Positions 34,207 to 40,522 of a stretch of 40,522 nucleotides of DNA are shown one piece after another; within the stretch, counting starts at the first letter, position 1, and each line of letters opens with the position of its first letter. This stretch comes from an uncultured Desulfuromonadales bacterium (GTDB lineage Bacteria; Desulfobacterota; Desulfuromonadia; Desulfuromonadales; Geopsychrobacteraceae). The notes beneath the pieces are model-generated. The model was not told the origin of the DNA and did not search any database. It saw only the letters and a program-made list of their open reading frames with translations. A program made the position numbers and the translations under genes. The stretch lies in the NCBI GenBank assembly GCA_947259715.1, contig CAMYNR010000051.1, positions 1-40,522 of the forward strand, read 5' to 3'.

Positions 34207-34715
34207 GCGGCCGCCTCCTGACGCAATTTCTCAATCAACTTCTCGATCTCTTCCGCATTTTGATTGCCATAAAAGCGCTGATCGACCATCACCCCGGGCG
34301 CCCTGCCGCAGCCCCCCAGGCAGCAGGAGGGCAATAAGGTAAACAGCCCGTCAGCAGTGGTTTGTCCCAGCGCAACGCCAAGCTTCTCTTGCAGGTGAGC
34401 AGCCAGCTCTTCGCCGCCACGGCTCCAGCAGCAGATCGAATCGCAGATATGAATCGGATAGCGACCGACCGGCTTGCGATAAATCTTATCGTAAAAGGTG
34501 GCGATCTCCTCGACCTCCAAGGCCGTCAGCCCCAGAATGGTCGCCGTCAACTCGACCCCTTCGTCCGGCACCCAGCCATGATTCTTCTGGATCGCCCGAA
34601 GGATATCGATGATCATCTCGCGCGGATGTTCGATCTGCCCCGCATGGTGAATGAATTCAGCGATCTGCTCTTCCTCAAGTAGACCGGCTTGCTCTATATT
34701 TTCTTCATGGGCCAT
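34203..34715 (-). CDS. nuoE: NADH-quinone oxidoreductase subunit E
   Basis: NuoE is the thioredoxin-like subunit with the 2Fe-2S cluster N1a that pairs with NuoF. The 170-residue protein has both halves of the cluster site: HICDSICCWSRGG and SCCLGGCGRAPGVMV. The upstream helical bundle (IIDILRAIQKNHGWVPDEG) is typical. ATG 34715 with AGGA upstream is preferred over TTG 34718. It is separated from nuoBCD by 222 bases that contain repeat B and a possible internal promoter. Confidence 0.96.
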   Translation of the reverse strand: MAHEENIEQAGLLEEEQIAEFIHHAGQIEHPREMIIDILRAIQKNHGWVPDEGVELTATILGLTALEVEEIATFYDKIYRKPVGRYPIHICDSICCWSRGGEELAAHLQEKLGVALGQTTADGLFTLLPSCCLGGCGRAPGVMVDQRFYGNQNAEEIEKLIEKLRQEAAA

Positions 34716-34748
34716 CAAATTTTCCTATTTGAAGCTTTTCTGTTCATC

Positions 34749-34777
34749 ATTTAAAACCGTTCAAATTTCACGCGCAA
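34749..34777 (-). promoter_or_regulatory. Candidate internal promoter upstream of nuoE
   Basis: On the minus strand TTGCGC and TTAAAT are separated by 17 bases, about 35 bases before the nuoE start, in an AT-rich patch between repeat B and nuoE. The -35 box is imperfect. Confidence 0.3.
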
Positions 34778-34809
34778 TATTTTTTGAATTCCTTACCACC
34801 GCCGACCAA

Positions 34810-34930
34810 GGGCTGATCAAACGGCCCCAGATGCAAGGCATGCGCAGAGTCGCGCCCACAGGCGTAGCTGCGCTACGTCGAGGATCGCGGCACAAGCATA
34901 ACGCAGCAGATGGGGTCGTTTCATCAGCCC
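34810..34930. repeat. Dispersed palindromic repeat family B, copy 2
   Basis: It is bounded by GGGCTGATCAAACGG and CGTTTCATCAGCCC with the central hairpin CGTAGCtgCGCTACG. It matches copy 1 (26252-26373) in ends, centre and the GATGCAAGGCnTGCGCAGA and AAGCATAACGC blocks. It begins seven bases after the nuoBCD stop codon on the transcribed strand. Confidence 0.8.
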
Positions 34931-34937
34931 CTCCCAC

Positions 34938-37319
34938 CTACCTGTCGAGGTCGGCGAGCACGAAATCTATCGACCCGACGATAGTAATAAAATCAGCTAT
35001 CAGCCAGCCCTTGCTCATCTCCGGCAATGCCTGCATATGCGCAAAGGACGGTGTGCGGATCCGGCAACGGTAGGCGCTCGGGCCGCCATCGCTGATCAGA
35101 TAGTAGCCGCATTCTCCCTTGCTCGATTCGGTCGCCCGGTAACATTCACCAACCGGCGGCGCGAGACCGCTGCTGACATTGACAAAGTGGTGAATCAGAC
35201 TTTCGATATCGTGCAGCCCGTCCTGGCGCTGCGGGTAGGCGTAGCGATAATCATCGGTCATCCAGCGCCCACCCGGCATTCCTTTGGCCGCCTGCTGCAC
35301 GATGCGCAGCGACTGGCGCAACTCTTCCATCCGTACCAGGTAACGGGAGAAGCTGTCACCATCCTTGGCCGTCGCCACCTCAAAGTCGAACTCCTCATAA
35401 CTGCTGTAAGGCATGTTGCGGCGCAGATCCCAGTTCATGCCGCAGGCGCGCAGGTTCGGGCCGGAAAAGCCCCAGTCGAGGGCCTGTTCCAGACTGACAT
35501 CGCCGATCCCTTCGGTGCGGAGGCGGAAAATCGGTCCGTCGGTGAGCATACTGTCGAGCTCATTAATCCGCCTGGCAAAGCCATCGGTGAAGGCCGCCAC
35601 CTGCTGTTCCCAGCCATCCGGCAGATCGAGGGGCAGGCCGCCGATGCGGAACCAGGACGGATGCATGCGACCGCCGGTGATCAGTTCGATGATGTCGAAA
35701 ATCTTCTCCCGCGACTCAAAGCAGTAAAAGACCGGTGTCATGGCGCCAACATCATGGGCGAAGGTGCCGAGCCAGACCAGGTGATTGGCTATGCGGAACA
35801 GCTCGCAGAGCATCACCCGGGCGTAGCGTGCGCGCGCTGGCACCTCAACGCCGAGCAGGGTTTCCAGGGAGTTCAGGTAAGCCAGGTTGTTCTGCACCCC
35901 GGAGAGGTAATCGATCCGGTCGGTGTAAGGGATATACTGATTCCAGTGCTGCCGCTCACCAAGTTTCTCGGCGCCGCGATGGTGGTAACCGAGGTCGACA
36001 TCCAGATCGGAAATCTCCTCGCCGTGCATGCGCAGCACAAAGCGCAACACGCCGTGGGTTCCCGGATGATGCGGACCCAGGTTGAGAACCATGCTGCCAT
36101 CATCCGCGCCTTCGAGGGGCACCAGTTTATCCCCTTCCAGCGGGATATAATCCTCCGCCGATTTAGCGGTGAAGGGGGCCATCTCCGTCGCCCTTGATGG
36201 GTGCTCCTTGCGCAGCGGATGCCCCGGCCAGCCTTCCGGCATGAGGATCCGGCGCAGGTCCGGATGCTTAGTAAACCTGATGCCGAACATGTCGAAGACT
36301 TCCCGCTCGTACCAGCCGGCCGACGGCCAGACACTGGTCACGGAGGGAGCTTCGGGATACTCACCGGACAATTTCACTTTAATCCGCAGGTAGCCGGGCA
36401 ATTCGAAATTGAGCAGGTGATAAACCAGGGTGAACTGATGATCGGGGGCTGCCCGCCGGGACCGTTCATCAACCGCGGTCAAATCTTCCAGGCGCCGGTA
36501 CTTCTGGCTGGACTCATGCTTGAGAAAATAGAGCAAGTCCCTGAGCCGCTCCGGTGGCGCCACCAGGGTCGGCATGTCGGCAGCCAGCGGATCGTGAATG
36601 ACCTGCCCGGCAAACCGCTCCTGCACCTCGCGATAGAGCTGTTCGGTGTTATCGGGGAAAAGCTGTTTCGGCTGCGGCGGTCGCCAGGGAAAATAGGTCC
36701 GGCTGTTGGCAAATTCCGGTGGCTGTTGAGCCGTGCCGCGGACCGGATCGTTGCCGAAACCGGGGCCTCGCGGATCGCGATCCTTGCTGACGCCGTCGAT
36801 CAATGGCGGCACCGTCGTTCCTTCGCTGCCGCCTTTCATGCCCAGCACCTTGCGGGTCGGCTGTTCCTCTGCGGCGATTTTCTTCTGCAGTTCCATCAGC
36901 CCCTGCATAAAGGCTTCCGGGCGCGGCGGACAGCCAGGGATGTAGACATCGACCGGCAGGATCTGGTTGACCCCCTGCATCACCGAGTAGACGTCGTACA
37001 TACCACCCGAATTTGAGCAGCTGCCCATGGAGATCACCCACTTGGGGTTCGGCATCTGCTCGTAAAGGCGCAGGATCGAGGCGCCCATCTTTTTGAACGG
37101 GGTGCCGGAGATGACCATCAGATCGGCTTCACGCGGGGTGCCCCGCAGCACCTCTGCGCCAAAACGGGCCAGGTCGAAGCGCGGCGTCATACTGGTCATC
37201 ATCTCAACAAAACAGCAGGAGAGGCCGAAGAACATCGGCCACATGCTGTTCTTGCGCCCCCAGTTGATCAGATCGTCAACCCTGGTCAGCAGAACTCCCT
37301 GGGGAATTTTCTCGCTCAC
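34938..37319 (-). CDS. nuoBCD: NADH-quinone oxidoreductase fused subunits B, C and D
   Basis: One 793-residue polypeptide carries three complex I subunits. Residues 1-~165 are NuoB with the four N2 cluster ligands (tandem Cys in [10 protein letters not shown] at 35-36, C101 in [11 protein letters not shown]130 in [10 protein letters not shown]). A charged Pro/Gly-rich linker follows (~166-215). Residues ~220-390 are NuoC ([40 protein letters not shown]). Residues ~404-793 are NuoD ([31 protein letters not shown] and the C-terminal FVLADLDR). GTG at 37319 overlaps the nuoA stop (GTGA) with GGAGGAG upstream. NuoCD fusions are common; the triple fusion is much rarer. Stop is TAG, then repeat B. 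Confidence 0.96.
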   Translation of the reverse strand: MSEKIPQGVLLTRVDDLINWGRKNSMWPMFFGLSCCFVEMMTSMTPRFDLARFGAEVLRGTPREADLMVISGTPFKKMGASILRLYEQMPNPKWVISMGSCSNSGGMYDVYSVMQGVNQILPVDVYIPGCPPRPEAFMQGLMELQKKIAAEEQPTRKVLGMKGGSEGTTVPPLIDGVSKDRDPRGPGFGNDPVRGTAQQPPEFANSRTYFPWRPPQPKQLFPDNTEQLYREVQERFAGQVIHDPLAADMPTLVAPPERLRDLLYFLKHESSQKYRRLEDLTAVDERSRRAAPDHQFTLVYHLLNFELPGYLRIKVKLSGEYPEAPSVTSVWPSAGWYEREVFDMFGIRFTKHPDLRRILMPEGWPGHPLRKEHPSRATEMAPFTAKSAEDYIPLEGDKLVPLEGADDGSMVLNLGPHHPGTHGVLRFVLRMHGEEISDLDVDLGYHHRGAEKLGERQHWNQYIPYTDRIDYLSGVQNNLAYLNSLETLLGVEVPARARYARVMLCELFRIANHLVWLGTFAHDVGAMTPVFYCFESREKIFDIIELITGGRMHPSWFRIGGLPLDLPDGWEQQVAAFTDGFARRINELDSMLTDGPIFRLRTEGIGDVSLEQALDWGFSGPNLRACGMNWDLRRNMPYSSYEEFDFEVATAKDGDSFSRYLVRMEELRQSLRIVQQAAKGMPGGRWMTDDYRYAYPQRQDGLHDIESLIHHFVNVSSGLAPPVGECYRATESSKGECGYYLISDGGPSAYRCRIRTPSFAHMQALPEMSKGWLIADFITIVGSIDFVLADLDR

Positions 37320-37765
37320 TTGCTCCTCCGGGCGAGCATCCGCTCACGGGACATTTCCGAACCCCAGTCGAGGCCGCCCATTTTCCACAGATAGACCAGA
37401 CCAAGAAACAGGATGACAATAAAAAAACTGATCTGCCAGAAACCGGCCCAGCCGAGCAGATCATAGGCGACCGCCCAGGAGACGATAAAGACCGCTTCGA
37501 CATCGAAGACGATAAAAAAGATTGCCACCAGATAAAAGGGCACTGGCTCGCGCAGCCGGGCCTCGCCCGTCGGCAGCACCGCCGACTCATACGGCTGCCC
37601 CTTCATGACGGAGTCCGTCCGACTGCCAAGCACCCGGGCGAGAATCAGCAGCAGCAGAATCAACCCGGTGGCGATCAGGACATACAGGCCGAGCGTGAGC
37701 AAATCTTCAGCCCCGGGAGGGCCTGAAGGAACGAGGTTTGTCGGTGGTTTGGTTGTTGGCAACAT
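37316..37765 (-). CDS. nuoA: NADH-quinone oxidoreductase subunit A
   Basis: NuoA is a three-helix membrane subunit next to the quinone cavity and the first gene of the operon. In the 149-residue protein the conserved loop and helix are [20 protein letters not shown] and [20 protein letters not shown] with the key Asp/Glu pair. In most NuoA proteins the loop has YECG; here it is YESA, so the quinone-loop cysteine is replaced. ATG 37765 is preferred to the TTG at 37798; only a weak ribosome-binding site (TTGGAT) is present. The N-terminus before the first helix is longer than usual and proline-rich. Confidence 0.93.
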   Translation of the reverse strand: MLPTTKPPTNLVPSGPPGAEDLLTLGLYVLIATGLILLLLILARVLGSRTDSVMKGQPYESAVLPTGEARLREPVPFYLVAIFFIVFDVEAVFIVSWAVAYDLLGWAGFWQISFFIVILFLGLVYLWKMGGLDWGSEMSRERMLARRSK

Positions 37766-37821
37766 GCAGATCCAATTTCGAAAAAAGACTATGGACAATC
37801 AGACAACGCTGTAAATGTTAC

Positions 37822-37838
37822 CACAATTATCTTTTGTG
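37822..37838. promoter_or_regulatory. Possible operator in the nuo leader region
   Basis: CACAA-N7-TTGTG is a short inverted repeat in the 150-base gap between rnhA and nuoA. I could not identify a confident -35/-10 pair for the nuo operon in this gap. The repeat is a weak candidate for a regulator site. Confidence 0.22.
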
Positions 37839-37915
37839 CGATTCGCTGTGGGTAAAAAAACTTTGGCCCAAAAACCGAGCCGGAAAAGGAAAAACTTATC
37901 TCTATCTGTCCTGAA

Positions 37916-38347
37916 TCAGCTGTTGTTGACAATCGCCTGACGCGCCAACTCGTCGCAGCGTTCGTTCTCAGCGTGACCGGCATGCCCCCTGACCCAGATC
38001 CAGGTGATCTCATGGATTTTGCCAAGCTCAACCAGCCGCTCCCAGAGGTCGCGGTTGGCCACCTCCTCCTTCTTGGAGTTTTTCCAGCCTTTGCGCTGCC
38101 AGCCGGAAATCCACTCCGTCATTCCTTTGACCAGGTATTGCGAATCGGTTGTCACGTGCACCTGACAGGGCCGGGTCAACGCCTCAAGGCCGGCGATCGC
38201 CCCCAACAGCTCCATCCGGTTGTTGGTCGTCTCCGGATCATAGCCTGAGAGCTCCTTGACATGCTTGCCAAAGCGCAGGATGGTGCCATAACCGCCCGGC
38301 CCCGGATTACCGGAGCAGGCACCGTCGGAAAAAATCTCTACCGTCAT
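37916..38347 (-). CDS. rnhA: Ribonuclease HI
   Basis: RNase HI cleaves the RNA strand of RNA-DNA hybrids. The 143-residue protein has all catalytic carboxylates: Asp in [17 protein letters not shown], Glu in NNRMELLGA, Asp in [10 protein letters not shown] and the C-terminal Asp in [12 protein letters not shown]. The basic handle segment [20 protein letters not shown] is present. No good ribosome-binding site precedes the ATG (TTTTATTTATG). It is 150 bases upstream of nuoA on the same strand. Confidence 0.95.
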   Translation of the reverse strand: MTVEIFSDGACSGNPGPGGYGTILRFGKHVKELSGYDPETTNNRMELLGAIAGLEALTRPCQVHVTTDSQYLVKGMTEWISGWQRKGWKNSKKEEVANRDLWERLVELGKIHEITWIWVRGHAGHAENERCDELARQAIVNNS

Positions 38348-38460
38348 AAATAAAACTCGTATGCAGGATTAACAGTGAGTAAAAAGTAGGTGATACGTGT
38401 AAACGCTTGGATACTAACATATTTGAAATGGCATGGTCGAAACGCAAACAGCTCCGCCAA

Positions 38461-38526
38461 AAGTTAAAAACGCTCCCCCCGACAAGCAGGAAGAGCGTTT
38501 TCAATCTGGCGTCCCCAGGGGGATTC
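38461..38526 (-). repeat. Degraded duplicate of the tRNA-Glu 3' end and terminator
   Basis: These 66 bases repeat 38651-38715. They comprise AAGTTAAAA, a hairpin (AAAACGCTC/GAGCGTTTT), CAAT and then TGGCGTCCCCAGGGGGATTC, which is identical to the 3' end of the tRNA-Glu gene. Beyond this point the tRNA body is not recognisable. On the minus strand it therefore reads as a tRNA 3' remnant followed by its terminator. The rest of the 348-base gap (38348-38695) includes a GC-rich spacer with small inverted repeats such as TGCCAtccctGGCA and CTGACattaaGTCAG, and no gene. Confidence 0.75.
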
Positions 38527-38655
38527 ACCCACTTCGTCACCCGCATCACGCGGATTCCTGCGTCGGCTCCCCGCCGCTCGCTGACGCTGCCATCCCTGGC
38601 AGCTTTTCTGACATTAAGTCAGCGCTCGCTTCGCTTCGAACCCCTCGGTAAAGTT

Positions 38656-38690
38656 AAAACGCCCTCCCAAGTACTTGGAAAGGGCGTTTT
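38656..38690 (-). terminator. Terminator of tRNA-Glu
   Basis: AAAACGCCCT and AGGGCGTTTT enclose the further palindrome CCAAGTACTTGG, giving a long stem with a T-run on the minus strand, six bases after the tRNA CCA end. Confidence 0.85.
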
Positions 38691-38695
38691 CAATG

Positions 38696-38773
38696 TGGCG
38701 TCCCCAGGGGGATTCGAACCCCCGTCGCCGCCGTGAAAGGGCGGTGTCCTGGGCCAGGCTAGACGATAGGGAC
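38696..38773 (-). tRNA. tRNA-Glu (anticodon UUC)
   Basis: The minus strand folds into a full cloverleaf: acceptor GTCCCTA with TGGGGAC, D-arm, anticodon stem CCGCC/GGCGG with loop CTTTCAC (anticodon TTC), and T-arm GGGGG-TTCGAAT-CCCCC. The CCA end is encoded. Length is 78 bases including CCA. A hairpin CCTGCGGG/CCCGCAGG lies just upstream in the leader. Confidence 0.96.
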
Positions 38774-38862
38774 TTAAAACTTCAAGTCCCTGCGGGAAAT
38801 GACCCCGCAGGTTTGTTGCTGTTTGCATTCAACAGGTCCAGATCCTGTCGATCCGGAGCGCT

Positions 38863-38892
38863 TTTTTACCTTAAAGAGCTCGATCAGTGCAA
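38863..38892 (-). promoter_or_regulatory. Candidate promoter of tRNA-Glu
   Basis: TTGCAC and TAAAAA are separated by 18 bases on the minus strand, between lpdA and the tRNA. It would give an ~80-base leader to be removed by processing. Confidence 0.35.
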
Positions 38893-38916
38893 GAAAAAAA
38901 TTCGTCACAGCCGAAC
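38893..38916 (-). terminator. Probable terminator of lpdA
   Basis: A short stem GTTCG/CGAAT on the minus strand is followed by a run of seven T, about 22 bases after the lpdA stop codon. The stem is weak. Confidence 0.4.
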
Positions 38917-38938
38917 GCTCGGAACAAAGGGCTCCGAT

Positions 38939-40342
38939 TCACCCCTTAAACAACATCTCCGCCGCGTCAAAGAGTGTTTCCGATAGTGTCGGATGCGGAT
39001 GGATGGTCTTGCGCAGGTCTTCGCTGACCGCGGCCATTTCCAGCGCCAACACCCCCTCGGCGATCAGTTCGCCGGCTCCGGGGCCGGCCACGGCGATGCC
39101 GAGCAGGCGGTCATTTTCCGGATCGACGATCAGCTTGGTCATCCCGTCTTCGCGGCCCAGACTCAGGGTGCGGCCGTTACCGCGCCAGGGCAGCTTGGCA
39201 GTCTCGATCGGGATCTTTTGTTCTCGCGCCTGGGTTTCGGTCAGCCCGCACCAGGCGATCTCCGGATCGGTAAAGACCACCGCCGGAATGCCGCGCGGAT
39301 CAAAGACCGCTTTTCTACCCGCAGCCACCTCAGCGGCGACATGCGCTTCACCGTAGGCCTTATGGGCGAGCATCGGCTCACCGGCGATGTCACCGATGGC
39401 GAAGATATTCGCTTCGGCGGTGCGCAGCTGGCCGTCGACCTCGATGAAGCCTTTCTGGTCGACCTTGATCGCCGTGTTCTCCAGACCAAGGTTTTCGGTA
39501 TTGGGCCGGCGACCGATGGCGATCAGAACCTGCTCGAAGCGCCGACTGTTCTGTTCGCCCTGCTTATCCTCCAGGGTAACAGCCACACCATTTTTCTGCT
39601 CTTTCAGGGCGACTACCTTGGTGCTGAGCAGAATATCGGCAAATTTTTTATCGAGGCGCCGTTTCAATTGCGAAACCAGGTCACGGTCACAGCCGGGCAG
39701 CAGGCCATTAGTCATCTCAACAACCGAGACCTGGCTGCCCAAGGCAGCGTAAACCGAGCCAAGCTCCAAGCCGATATAGCCCCCCCCAACAACCAGCAGC
39801 GACTTCGGCACTTCGGCAAGTTCCAGCGCGCCGCTTGAATCGATGATTCTTGGACTGGTCTCGACCTGCGGCAATAAAACCGGCCGCGAGCCACTGGCGA
39901 TAATCGCCTGCTGGAAGGCCAGCTCCCCCTGGCCGCCGTCAGCCGTCTCAACCAAAAGGGTTTGCCGATCCTTAAACCTGGCGATGCCACGCACATAATT
40001 CAATTTAAGCTTGTCGACCTTCATCCCCAGGCCACCGGTCAACTTTTCAATCACCTCGTTTTTCCACTCGCGAACCCGTTCCAGATCGATCTTCGGCTTG
40101 CCGAAGCTGACTCCGATCTCCTTCGACTCTTCTGCTTCGGCGATCAGTTTGGCGACATGCAGCAAGGCCTTGGAGGGGATACAACCGCGATGCAGGCAAA
40201 CGCCGCCCGGCTTGGCTTCGGGGTCGATCAGGGTGACGGAAAGGCCCAGCTCGGCCGCCCTAAAAGCGGCGGCGTAACCGCCGGGGCCGGAGCCGATGAT
40301 GGCCAATTCGGTTTTTTTTGGGATATTGTTTAGGTTGTTCAT
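38939..40342 (-). CDS. lpdA: Dihydrolipoyl dehydrogenase
   Basis: The flavoprotein E3 component of 2-oxoacid dehydrogenase complexes or the glycine cleavage system; it reoxidises dihydrolipoamide with NAD+. The 467-residue protein has FAD-binding IIGSGPGGYAAAFRAAELG, the redox disulfide GGVCLHRGCIPSKALLH, the NAD site LLVVGGGYIGLELGSVYAAL, the second FAD site IFAIGDIAGEPMLAHKAYGE, and the C-terminal His-Glu pair (TIHPHPTLSE). It probably follows E1/E2 genes outside the window. No strong ribosome-binding site is visible before ATG 40342. Confidence 0.95.
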   Translation of the reverse strand: MNNLNNIPKKTELAIIGSGPGGYAAAFRAAELGLSVTLIDPEAKPGGVCLHRGCIPSKALLHVAKLIAEAEESKEIGVSFGKPKIDLERVREWKNEVIEKLTGGLGMKVDKLKLNYVRGIARFKDRQTLLVETADGGQGELAFQQAIIASGSRPVLLPQVETSPRIIDSSGALELAEVPKSLLVVGGGYIGLELGSVYAALGSQVSVVEMTNGLLPGCDRDLVSQLKRRLDKKFADILLSTKVVALKEQKNGVAVTLEDKQGEQNSRRFEQVLIAIGRRPNTENLGLENTAIKVDQKGFIEVDGQLRTAEANIFAIGDIAGEPMLAHKAYGEAHVAAEVAAGRKAVFDPRGIPAVVFTDPEIAWCGLTETQAREQKIPIETAKLPWRGNGRTLSLGREDGMTKLIVDPENDRLLGIAVAGPGAGELIAEGVLALEMAAVSEDLRKTIHPHPTLSETLFDAAEMLFKG

Positions 40343-40522
40343 CTGGGAGTGGACCTTTCTCTGCTTTTTTGGGAAGGGTCAAGACCGTCGGGTCGCGCCC
40401 CGACAGGCGCCCTCCTTTTTTTCCAAGCCGAAAAAAGGAGGCAAAAACGGCTTTTTTTTATTTCTGTCGCGTGGTTTCGCAGCTTCGTTGCCTTGGATAA
40501 TGGCATCAACCTGGCCTCAGCG
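40343..40522. other. Low-complexity, hairpin-rich region upstream of lpdA
   Basis: These 180 bases show no convincing gene. They hold a GTCGGG/CCCGAC stem, then CCTTTTTTT paired with AAAAAAGG, and AAGCCG/CGGCTT arms with A- or T-runs on both sides. The layout looks like a terminator cluster or another dispersed repeat at the window edge. The 60-residue ORF on the plus strand here has no recognisable features. Confidence 0.4.

Noticed and set aside
26252-34930. CRISPR array
   Set aside because: The repeated units are only two copies, 8.4 kb apart, strongly palindromic and without regular spacers.
35037-36197. 386-residue plus-strand ORF opposite nuoBCD
   Set aside because: Shadow of the NuoD/NuoC coding sequence; no ribosome-binding site or recognisable domain.
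38407-38736. 109-residue plus-strand ORF across the tRNA remnant
   Set aside because: It overlaps the tRNA-Glu gene and its duplicated 3' end; the repeated ASPGGF peptide pattern is the translated tRNA end.

Overview
The window looks like a chromosomal segment of a mesophilic Desulfuromonadales-type bacterium (Geopsychrobacter/Desulfuromonas/Pelobacter neighbourhood). This is an inference from the NuoBCD-fused complex I operon, moderate-to-high GC content, a probable sigma-54 promoter in front of a PEP-CTERM-like gene, and dense two-component signalling. No species is claimed.

Layout. The left edge (1-272) is the C-terminus of an FAD/Fe-S D-lactate-type dehydrogenase. It is followed by a terminator and a ~166-bp palindromic element. 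A small hypothetical gene overlaps an MBL-fold hydrolase. On the minus strand come prmA, rsmE and a zinc-ribbon/RDD membrane protein. From 5.4 to 11.1 kb there is an OmpR-type response regulator with its histidine kinase, a NarX/LiaS-type histidine kinase with a LuxR-type response regulator, and a FadR/GntR repressor behind an 18-bp inverted-repeat operator. Two copies of one dispersed repeat family lie in this stretch. From 11.3 to 12.3 kb are a MazG-like pyrophosphohydrolase and a decayed PEP-CTERM gene with a near-consensus sigma-54 promoter. From 12.3 to 23.1 kb is a housekeeping/accessory stretch: dinB, an FKBP-type isomerase, an acyltransferase, endonuclease V, a macro-domain protein, a nitroreductase, a YbaK-type deacylase, a TPR protein, a BioD/DRTGG-type ATPase, an HDOD protein, threonine aldolase, a CoA-binding protein and a glutathione S-transferase.

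From 37.8 down to 23.2 kb, on the minus strand, is a complete NADH:quinone oxidoreductase operon in the order nuoA-BCD-E-F-G-H-I-J-K-L-M-N. NuoB, NuoC and NuoD are one 793-residue polypeptide. NuoG is interrupted by an apparent one-base frameshift near 31240. Most nuo genes overlap or nearly touch, but three gaps (after nuoBCD, nuoF and nuoL) are filled by palindromic dispersed repeats that start 1-7 bases after the preceding stop codon. The operon is thereby cut into segments nuoA-BCD | nuoEF | nuoG-L | nuoMN. The right end carries rnhA, a tRNA-Glu(UUC) with a duplicated and degraded downstream copy of its 3' end plus terminator, and lpdA (dihydrolipoyl dehydrogenase).

Functionally the window joins respiration (complex I, a flavin dehydrogenase, lipoamide dehydrogenase) with signalling and small repair or metabolite-housekeeping enzymes. 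No CRISPR array, prophage or intact insertion sequence was seen. The least explained features are the palindromic repeats (at least five families), the sigma-54/PEP-CTERM locus with an in-frame TAG inside its signal peptide, and the nuoG frameshift.
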